Assembly: GCF_947507565.1 (NCBI RefSeq)
Contig: NC_089176.1
Span: 992,001-1,056,000, forward strand
Direction: 5' to 3'
From: Oscarella lobularis
Taxonomy: Eukaryota > Porifera > Homoscleromorpha > Homosclerophorida > Oscarellidae
DNA: 64,000 nt
Numbering within the stretch: the stretch's first letter is position 1; every line of letters begins with the position of its first letter. The position numbers were made by a program, and so were the translations under genes. Below the pieces are notes generated by a model. That model had not been told where the DNA came from, searched no databases, and saw nothing but the letters and a program-made list of their open reading frames with translations. Positions 26,751-37,114 of the stretch are shown here, in pieces.

Positions 26751-28001
26751 TCAAACGTCTGACACCTCTCTCCTAGAATCCACACCTTCGCTCTCATTTG
26801 TGTATACGCACCAAAGCTCCTGAACGTGAGTATATCATTATTCGTTTCGTTAGCAAAGTCGTTCTGTGTGCATGCGACCTACCATGTCATGAGATCGCTC
26901 GTAGGCGAACATCGAAGAAAAACCGATAGGCAGTCGTTCGATTACGTCGTTCCCGTGAAGATCGTCGAGACAGTGCTTGAAATAATCGAAAGCTGGAGCC
27001 ACTGTGTCGAGCTTTGAAATTGTGAAATTGCATCTGGACACAACAACAACGATGACGTCACAACAATTAATATTACTAAAATTGCCTCTTTTCTAATGCC
27101 ACATAGCAGCGTTTGCATTTTCGATACCGAAGCATCAGACTCCGGACTTTGTGGACAAACATCTCCGTGAAATAATCATTATATATTACTAAACACCAAG
27201 AACAGATACAATAATTGAAAACATTTTGTCATGAAAAGAATTATTACCGTCTGCAGCCACAATGACGTCCAAGTCCTTGAGTCAATCAATATCTGCAGCT
27301 GTCCAGCCAAAGGAACTGGGACTTCCTGAGATCACAATGAAGTTTTAGAATCAATATCATTAATAATTTTACCCTCTGGAGCGTCCGGGTCCGCCCAGTT
27401 CAGCGCTCTTACTCGAATAATCCCAGCATCGATTTCCCCTATAGATTACCATGTGACAAAAAGTCAAAGTGCAAGTGCAGTACCAATGTTCCTTTCAACG
27501 TTCCTTTGACAGCAAGAGAGTATGCCATCACCAACATCTATTCATCCATCCATCAAATAAATAATCGATCAGTGCAAAGAGAACGCCATACCAGTACAAA
27601 ATACCAAGTCGGCGTATTGAGAGAGCACTAAGCTCGTCAATCCAGTTCCAGCGCCCAATTCAATAGCACAAGTCCCAATAAAACTAAAAACGCGATTCAA
27701 ACTGTCTATCACGTAATTAGATCAGAACGCAGACGTACAGCTCTTTGTTACTCAGAATGAAGTCAGCCATTAGTAATGCGCCATTCCAAACCTGAAGAAA
27801 AAAAATAAGTAAAGGAGATTTATAAAATAGCATCAGACACCTGTTGACCAACATCTTTTAGTCTGGTTGCCATGGCGTGTTCTAAACATGACGTCATTTC
27901 AGCTAAATTGATTAGAATCTCAATGAAAACTTGCCTATTACAAGAGGTATTCCTTCGCTTCTTTGACGTCGTCGTTTCACAATGGCATCGCCGTCTTCGT
28001 C
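26751..28001 (-). pseudogene. METTL22: METTL22 truncated tandem copy
   Basis: 5'-truncated duplicate of the methyltransferase gene at 29368-30822. All downstream exons are present: CLEHAMATRLKDVGQQV, NGALLMADFILSN, AIELGAGTGLTSLVL (SAM-binding loop, about 27610-27660), RALNWADPDAPEG, and a C-terminal exon with VAPAFDYFKHCLDDLHGND. The first exon is missing; at 27997-28001 the sequence switches to the F-box gene start region. Reading the junction, the F-box ATG would have been in frame with METTL22 but for one extra base near 28013. In addition, an Arg codon of the intact copy (near 29918) is TGA here (near 27281), and nine bases near 26946 are missing without frame change. It is therefore most likely a pseudogene, possibly still transcribed from the copied promoter. 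Confidence 0.75.
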
Positions 28002-30637
28002 CGACAGTTCGTTTCATTCTAGCCGATCTAGCGCACGTTCCCAACTTCCTGAAAATTTTCCAGGGAAAATTTTCTGTGTACTGTACTGTACTGTGCCATA
28101 TACTGTGCCATGTACTGACTGTACTATCGATATTTGCTTCACAAAAATGTAATTGTGGTGCCGTTTCACAACAAGGCCAGTAGAAACTGCACGCGGATTG
28201 AGATGAACGTTTTTTTTTTCAATATATCGTGCAGCTTCCATACATCAATTCCTGACACAAAACGTAATGACTTTGACAATACTACGCTACGCAAAACTAA
28301 GTTCGTTCGGGAATTCTTCTTCACGTTCTAGTTCACTTACTGTATAGATACCCTATTTAGAGGTAGCTGAACTTCAAACTGAAGACACATTACCCTGTAA
28401 CTACCTCTTCTAGGAACTTCAGGCATGTTAGCTGTGATAGACGCCGGCTTCACTTGCAAGCACGGGTCCGAAAAGGATCGTTTGGTGGCAGCCTTTCCGC
28501 TGTGATTTTCCTTGCTAAATCCGGGCCATGACTGGAGTTTCTTGAAGACCTTTGAGCCGCTTTTGCTCGAGCTAGACTCATTGAAAGCATCGCGAACGTC
28601 TAGAAAACGTATGCGCTTGATACAATACTCTCACAGGTCCTAAAAAGGGAACCCACCAACATTCGCCATAGAGATCCTCACAAGACAGAACCAATTGTCT
28701 TCTTCAACGTAAAGAAAAGCCTTAGAACACTCGTACGTACGCCTAGTGTGAACAACAACCGGTTCGCAACTGTGATCCAAGCCATCCAATCAATCTTCAG
28801 ATAAATCAAGTCACGCCCTGCTGCCCCTGCAGGTTATTACAATTTGTTCTTATAGCCATTGAGTTAAAAAATTGGTGTATTTTAATATTATTCCAATATA
28901 AGAAGCAAAAGAACTCCGCTCATGGACTTGTGAAGAGAGATTTGGCTGTCATCGGTGAAAATGGCATCAAAAACGTCATAACGATAAATTTTGGAGACAA
29001 ACCAGTGACATCTGTGTCATTTCAAAACAGCTGGAGGCATTGGATGTTCAAAACGAGGCAAAAAAGTAATGTCGAAATTCGCGATACACTCGACGACGCT
29101 TGACTCGCCACAAACAAAATGGAAAACAGGTCGATTTAGGAGAAAGGCCTGATTGAGCAAAGGCATCGACACACGTTAAACAACCAGTAGACGCCACCAA
29201 TACAGAGAAAAAAGTAGTTCATACGCCGAGTTAATTAATTAATATCAACGCGAGTACGATACGATTCGACACGACTTGTTTACCTACATGTATCACAATC
29301 CGTGTATCGATCCTACTCTGACTCCAGTCGGAGCCAGAAGAGAATACAGCGGAGAATTCTTCATTTTTCAAACGTCTGACACCTCTCTCCTAGAATCCAC
29401 ACCTTCGCTCTCATTTCTGTATACGCACCAAAGTTCCTGAACGTGAGTATATCATTATTCGTTTCGTTAGCAAAGTCGTTCTGTGTGCATGCGACCTACC
29501 ATGTCATGAGATCGCTCGTAGGCGAACATCGAAGAAAAACCGATAGGCAGTCGTTCGATTACGAAGGTGTCGTCGTTCCCGTGAAGATCGTCGAGACAGT
29601 GCTTGAAATAATCGAAAGCTGGAGCCACTGTGTCGAGCTTTGAAATTGTGAAATTGTATCTGGACACAACAACAACGATGACGTCACAACAATTAATATT
29701 ACTAAAATTGCCTCTTTTCTAATGCCACATAGCAGCGTTTGCATTTTCGATACCGAAGCATCAGACTCCGGACTTTGTTGACGAACATCTCCGTGAAATA
29801 ATCATTATATATTACTAAGCATCAAGAACAGATAATATACAATTGAAAGCATTTTATTGCAAGAAAGATTAGGATTATCACCGTCTGCAGCCACAATGAC
29901 GTCCAAGTCCTCAAGTCGATCAATATCTGCAGCTGTCCAGCCAAAGGAACTGGGACTTCCTGAGATCACAATGAAGTTAGAGAATCTATATCATTAATAA
30001 TTTTACCCTCTGGAGCGTCTGGGTCCGCCCAGTTCAGCGCTCTCACTTGAATAATTCCAGCATCGATTTCCCCTATAGATTACCATGTGACAAAAAGTCA
30101 AAGTGCAAGTGCAGTACCAATGTTCCTTTCAACGTTCCTTTGACAGCAAGAGAGTACGCCATCACCAACATCTATTCATCCATCCATCCATCAAATAAAT
30201 AATCGATCAGTGCAAAGAAAACACCATACCAGTACAAAATACCAAGTCGGCGTATCGAGAGAGCACTAAGCTCGTCAATCCAGTTCCAGCGCCCAATTCA
30301 ATAGCACAAGTCCCAATAAAACTAAAAACGCGATTCAAACTGTCTATCACGTAATTAGATCAGAACGCAGACGTACAGGTCTTTGTTACTCAGAATGAAG
30401 TCAGCCATTAGTAATGCGCCATTCCAAACCTGAAGAAAAAAAATAAGTGAAGGAGATTTATAAAATAACATCAGACACCTGTTGACCGACATCTTTCAGT
30501 CTGGTTGCCATGGCGTGTTCTAAATATGACGTCACCTCAGCTAATTTGATTAGAATCTCAATGAAAAACTCGCCTATTACAAGAGGTATTCCTTCGCCTC
30601 TTTGACGTCGTTTCACAATGGTATCGCCGTCTTCGTC
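27997..30637. repeat. Tandem duplication, unit B
   Basis: Second unit of the duplication described at 22589-28001. It lacks the transposon, giving a natural unoccupied site near 28395-28410. It carries a copied F-box promoter fragment at its left end and the exons of intact METTL22 at its right end. Confidence 0.8.
28020..29367. other. Spacer of duplication unit B
   Basis: Copied F-box upstream region (to about 28400) followed by non-coding sequence homologous to 25793-26750. I see no intact gene. A TTAATTAATTAA stretch lies near 29230. Confidence 0.4.
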
Positions 30638-30822
30638 GATGCCAGCATCGTCGTCGGATTCTTCGATGATTTTCGCGACGAATCGGGTCACGGCGACGCC
30701 TCTCTCGTTCTTTTAGTCAAGCGTCAAGAAAAAACGAATCGTGCGAGTCGTTTTTGTCTTCTCACCGGCTTTTCCGTGCATCGAACATGAACGTCGGACA
30801 ATACGAGGTCCGAGTCGTTCAT
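29368..30822 (-). CDS. METTL22: METTL22-like protein-lysine methyltransferase
   Basis: Seven-beta-strand SAM-dependent methyltransferase; human METTL22 methylates Kin17. ATG at 30822 opens MNDSDLVLSDVHVRCTEKP, matching the human SDTVLSDVHLYTP start. It splices to NERGVAVTRFVAKIIEESDD, then LEHAMATRLKDVGQQV (human IEHTMATPLEDVGKQV). Next are NGALLMADFILSN, the SAM loop ELGAGTGLTSLVL near 30265-30300, RALNWADPDAPEG, FGWTAADIDRLEDLDVIVAA, and the C-terminal VAPAFDYFKHCLDDLHGND and IERLPIGFSSMFAYERSHDM. The last exon ELWCVYRNES (human ELWKIIAEP) ends at 29368. At least eight short exons, all in phase by eye. It is head to head with SRP68, 82 bp between ATGs. The tandem copy to its left is broken. 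Confidence 0.88.
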
Positions 30823-30904
30823 TGAATCGACTTCGTCGAGTCTGCAGAAATTTTCTGTCTAACGTCCGGGAACTGGATTGACATCAACTCTTGACAACAA
30901 AAAA
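30823..30904. promoter_or_regulatory. Divergent promoter, METTL22 / SRP68
   Basis: Only 82 bp separate the start codons of METTL22 (-) and SRP68 (+), so a shared bidirectional promoter is likely. No TATA box is seen. Confidence 0.5.
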
Positions 30905-33472
30905 ATGGCTGAAAGTCAAGAAAAAGATGAAGAAAACCCGCCGGAATCAGCTTCGGAAGCACTCCCGAGCAAGGTGCTCTATGCTTTGGAAGGTAAAGAA
31001 TCGAGGCCCCTTTCGAGGAAAATAGCTTCGAACGGAACGTAAACGTCGCTTCCTTGCAGTACTGCCGACCATAAAGGAAGCGCAAGGCCAGCACGGTCTT
31101 CGCCACGGGGATTATCAACGATATAGGCGAGCGAAAAGGGCTAAAAACGAGTCACGTGACGAACTAAGCGATCCTACTTTCGCAGGCAATACTGTTCTCG
31201 ACGTCTTCGTCGCGTGAGAAAGTCTCTCAGCTTCGTTCACGGGTCGAGACATCGATTCCATCAGAAGAAACTCACAATTGACGTCATAACGGATTCAAAG
31301 TAAGAGAAAATAGACTAGGAGCCGTAGAGAGTCTCAGAGCCAAGAAATCTCGATTACTAGATTTCTACTATTGCCTTTGATGAATTCTGAACGAGCGTGG
31401 GCGTATGCCATGCAGTTACGACAGCAGGCGAACACGGAGTCGCGAAAGCGATTTCACATGGTTCGACGCTTGAAAAAGGCAGCCAAGCACGCGAGAGCAT
31501 TGAGCCAGCTGTGCGAAGCAGACATATGCGACGCAAGAACAAAACTAGAAGCGCAGGTCAGAAAGAAGAAACAAAACGAATAAAATGCAAAGATAATCTG
31601 ATTAGGCTTATTCTGCTTGGATGAATGGGAATTTGAACTTTGAAATGAGAGAGTGGCAGACTGCCCTTAGTCTCTTTAGAGAAGCGAGGCAAGTAGCAGT
31701 ACTGTAGTAGAATACAGCTAATAATCTATTTAGTACAATTTACGGGAGACTTTCCAGCGCTTTGCCTACGCACAAGGCGCTCTACGATCAGCGCGTTGAA
31801 GAAATCGTTCCCAACATTCGCTACTGCGCGTACAACATCGGCGACGGCAGCGCCGACATCGAAGAGCTGATGAAGCTGAGAATGACGGCAGGAGACCAAG
31901 ATCTCTTAGCAGGGAAAATAGACGTAGGAAGCTCGCGAGGTCAAAGCTCAGATAGAAATTCTCTTTTTTTAGGAAGTTTTGGCTCAGAGCCGAGCCCAGC
32001 AGGCGGAGACGATGAAGGAGATCACGTGGCACGGGCAGACGGTGCCCGTGAAGAACGAGAAAGTGCGCGTCTTTATTTTGCGTACTCTGGAAAGCGATCA
32101 GGAGATCGTTCGCGCCGAGACGTTCGAACAGAAAATGGAGCTCTACGATTCGTTGCTGATGGCGTGCAAAGATGCGCAGCAAGTCATCAGGGACGAGCTG
32201 AAGACGGATGCTGTAAGGAAGTGTCGGTCTGTCTCTTTTGATTGGCTGGAGATTTTCTTTAGGATAAGACCAAGAGATCGCATAAGAACGAGGCGCAAGT
32301 CGCAAATATGGAGTTTCTCTTGTCGTACATATCTTTCATTCGTCTGTCGAAAACGATTGATCGTAATTTGCTGATGGCTCAGTCTCTTCAACTTCAAATG
32401 GAGTCAGGCAAGACGACGGGGCAAGGCAAGACGACCAAGCCAGACGATCTCGTGCGACTGTACGACATTCTTATACAGGTATATACTAATAATATCAATA
32501 CAGTGGTTCCTCTTTGAGACAATGACCAGTGTCCCTATTAAAAATGTTGTTGTTGTTGTTAGAGGGGGTGGTCACTTGAGTGAAGGGACTACTGTGCTTA
32601 CTGATCATCTATCTATTCTTATTTGTACTGAGTTCTCTTCTTCTAGAATGTTTCTGACTTGAGCGAGATTCCGCAGGTGCAAGACGACGCTCAACTATCG
32701 CAGGAAGTAGCGGCTCAAAATCTCGCTTTCCGGGCTCACAGGCAGCTACCGTTCTTTCTAATTTGATTGTCTTGTTTACTGTCTTTTCTTTGCAGAGCGT
32801 TTTTTGTTGCAGAGTCATATAGGCTACTTAAAAAGTGGGAAGAGGCGACTGCTCTGTATGACAGAGTGATTGCTAGAACGACGAGTGCAATAGAACAATA
32901 TAAATTGGGCGCAAGCTCTAGTGCTCAAGTCAGTGGGGTTGACATAGTGGCAGTAGTAGAGAGAGATGAGCATTTTTCGTCTAGGAAGCCCTGGCTAAAT
33001 TACAGGAAGTAGAAAAACAAGCTCGAGGTCGGAAATGCATTACAAACGCATCAGCTATATTGGGTAATATTGACGTGTGTTTGGGGAGGAAGAGTTGCAA
33101 CGAATTTTTTTGTGTAGAAATGAAAGAATTGGAAGAGAAAATGGGTGCTGTGACTATGGAATCGCCTAAAGTCAGTACATTTCAATCCAGGCTTGCTTTC
33201 TCTATAAAGTCCGCGCTCGCTTTCTTTTTTAGCCGCTTCTGGAGCGACTGGACGATTATTGCGACGATCCGAGCCTTTTCACCAGCAAGCCAAACGTCAT
33301 TCCCTTTCCTCCTGATTTTGAACCGGTTCCCTGCAAGCCACTCTTCTTTGACTTGGCCTTGAATCACGTCGAGTTTCCCTCGCTTGACGAAAAAATGGAG
33401 AAGAAACGGGGCGCAGGCGGCGGTATTACCGGGTTTGTAAAAGGTCTCTTCTGGGGAAGCTCTTCCAAGTAA
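30905..33472 (+). CDS. SRP68: Signal recognition particle subunit SRP68
   Basis: SRP68 binds SRP RNA with SRP72 and supports co-translational targeting to the ER. ATG at 30905 (MAESQEKDEENPPES). Exons read TIKEAQGQHGLRHGDYQRYR, then QYCSRRLRRVRKSLSF (the basic RNA-binding region), LMNSERAWAYAMQLRQQAN, ALYDQRVEEIVPNIRYCAYN, EITWHGQTVPVKNEKVRVFI, QDDLVRLYDILIQ-like, RAFFVAESYRLLKKWEEATA, and a C-terminal block PCKPLFFDLALNHVEFPSLD ending FVKGLFWGSSSK at 33472. All match human SRP68 in order, so the gene is complete. The intron at 31127-31185 has a GC donor. Intron GTT repeats lie near 32550. It is divergent from METTL22. Confidence 0.94.
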
Positions 33473-33650
33473 CAAACAACGAACTTAGTTAGATCAGTTG
33501 TTTGAATGACAGTGAGATGAATAAAGAGAAGGTGTTTGTACTTGTGTAGTGTATAAGGGAGGGAGGGAGTCAAGGCTCAAGCTAAATCGTCAACCGTTGA
33601 GCACAGGGCGCCAGTGCCATGTGATCGAAAGAGGAGGAGCTTCTCAAAAA

Positions 33651-35057
33651 ATGTCGGACCCCCAGCTGGAGGATTTCGTCCAACGATACCGAAAAGCGGT
33701 GAAGAGGGGTAGCGCTAGCGCACCGTCAACGTCCGTTCCGCCTGCCACGGCTTTCTTACCGGTTAATCCGACGACGTGTCGATACTACCAGTTACCTGCC
33801 TACCAACAAACGACACCGACTCCTGTTCATCTTCCCTTCGGCGTCGCGTATCCGAACGTCGTGTACAACTACAGGGCCGGCGTCGACTCTTCCGGGAATC
33901 GAATCGAAGAGGTCAACGTCAAGCAGTTACCCGACGAAGATCGTCGTGACGAAGTAAGTAGACCCAGTCTTTTTTTTCCCCACGGGCGATTCTTTTTCTC
34001 AGTGGTTGTCCGGCGACGAAGACAGCGCGTCCTCTATGGCTTTGATCGAAGAAAAGGAGAGCGAAGTCGATACGCCGAAGAGCGAGTGAGCTGATCGTTG
34101 CTTTTGGGTTGATTGCCCTAAAGGGGGCGCTCCTTCTTCATTTTCATAGTCTGACAGACACGATAGCCGATCTTCGCGAAGAACTTTCGCAATTGAATGC
34201 GAGTTTCGAGGAGGAAAAGGAAAAGTGCGCGAAGAAGCACGATCACTTCTCTCTGACCCTGACCAACTTTTCTTTGTCAGAAATCGTGCATTGGAAGAAA
34301 AAGCTCAGATGACAAAAGCACTTTGGTCTGATCTCGAGCTCAAAATGAAAGAAAAGACCGAAACGGAGTAAGTCGGTCTCTCTGCCAATCAGTGACCAGA
34401 CCCTCTTCTCTTCCATCTGTGTTTCGTTCGTAGAGGGCGTCTCTTCAGGAAAGTTCAAGAGCTTGCAAATGAGAAGATGGCTCTACAAAGTGAACTAAGG
34501 TAGAATATAAAGAAAAGGGTGTGAACCTATTTCTACTCGTCATTTTTTATAGTCGACGTTTTGTGTGCGGTAGTGCAATTTCCTCAAGGAAAATCGAAGA
34601 ACTCGAAAAGCAGATTATTTTCTTACAAAAGGCTCTAAGAAAGAAGATAGAAAATGAGTGAGAGCTGTTCCGGTGACATATTTTTTTATTATAAGCCATT
34701 TGTCAACACTCAAGGGCTTCTTCCTCTCAAAGAATTCACGAGCTAGAGACGGAAATTGCAGAACTTTACTTAGAAGAAGGCACTCTCAGGAAATGGTCAG
34801 AAGAAAAGTCAACCCAGACGGAAAAGTCAGCCCAGACGGAAAAGTCAACCCAGACGCACTTGCTAATGAAACCGGTGAGTAGACCTTGATCCCAAGCTCT
34901 TGATCTATATGGACGTATCAAGATAATTGAAACTCCAAACGTGTTCGATGATGCAGTGAAAAAGCTTTGCGAACTTTTCCCTATGTTTGACAGGTACATA
35001 AAAAATAATGAATTAAATCGATCGCCGCTTCTTCATCGGTTTTTAGACATAGAATAA
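33651..35057 (+). CDS. Coiled-coil protein with STQTEK repeats
   Basis: At least seven short exons join in frame. The first (33651-33953) starts MSDPQLEDFVQRYRKAVKRG and is Pro/Thr-rich (TTPTPVHLPFGVAYPN). The second is acidic (WLSGDEDSASSMALIEEKES). Later exons form coiled coil: TIADLREELSQLNASFEEEK, NRALEEKAQMTKALWSDLEL, RKVQELANEKMALQSELR, RKIEELEKQIIFLQKALRKK, ELETEIAELYLEEGTLRKW. A short repeat follows (KSTQTEKSAQTEKSTQT). The last exon NVFDDAVKKLCELFPMFD probably runs to a stop at 35057; the final splice is the weakest call. I do not recognise the family; the layout suggests a cytoskeletal, centrosomal or adaptor protein, but that is a guess. It lies 178 bp after SRP68 and is convergent with the kinase. 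Confidence 0.62.
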
Positions 35058-35517
35058 TTATATTTATTGGCTTGTGTCGTTCAAGAGATGGTTCTCTTGC
35101 TGGCTTGTCCGTTGCTCTCTTTGTGGACAGGGTTGCCAGGTTCATTGTTTCGCCGATGCCGAAATGAAACAAGGAGGTATCTATATGCGTTCTAAGTAAG
35201 CATAGACGAGTCAGTTCTACTGCAGCTATTTGCTGTTGAGTTAAATAACGTTGAATTGTTCTATGATTGCGTTCATGTGGAATTGAGCAGCTATTTGCTG
35301 TTGAGTTAACGAATTCTGATTTTTTTGACGTCTTCACCGCGGGTGCACACTGTTGTTCTACGTAATCAACGGTCACGCAATACAATGCAATGAAAATACG
35401 TCTCTTTATTCTATATTGCATGAAAATCAGCTCCCAGTTTCGTCTTTAGGATACATCAGAAGTAGTTGTTCAATACGGTCAGAAGAAAGAGCTAGGCACC
35501 TTTAACTAAATCGTCAT
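35058..35517. other. Convergent spacer with 23-bp direct repeat
   Basis: No gene is supported between two convergent stops. The sequence GCAGCTATTTGCTGTTGAGTTAA occurs twice, near 35223 and 35289. Confidence 0.5.
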
Positions 35518-36875
<1,358 letters not shown>

Positions 36876-37114
36876 AGTACTGAGGTGTTGCGTCAATTGT
36901 TCACCGAGAGGCGTGTAACAGGAAGCGATCACGCGAGTCACGTGAATGAGAAATTCGCTGATATTTAATATTTTCGCACAAACGGCTCGCACACATAGTC
37001 GCAATACCGTACAATTAGCAACTGCATCGTATTTAGCATATAGCGATGGGAGCAGATTTTTCGTGCATGTGTTCTCACGCGGATACGCGCAGCACTACGC
37101 ACGTTTTGCGCGCG
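36876..37114. promoter_or_regulatory. Divergent promoter, kinase / PRPF31
   Basis: 239 bp between the two start codons, with ACGTGA and CGCGTGA-type motifs near 36930-36945. A shared promoter is inferred from position only. Confidence 0.4.

Larger units (their letters stand above)
22589..28001. repeat. Tandem duplication, unit A (F-box promoter to METTL22)
   Basis: Unit A matches unit B (27997-30637) once the 2.8-kb transposon is removed; both are then about 2.6 kb. The shared end sequence TCGTC (22589-22593, 27997-28001, 30633-30637) is a 5-bp microhomology at the join. The copies differ by many substitutions and small indels, so this event is much older than the 8-kb block duplication. Confidence 0.8.
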
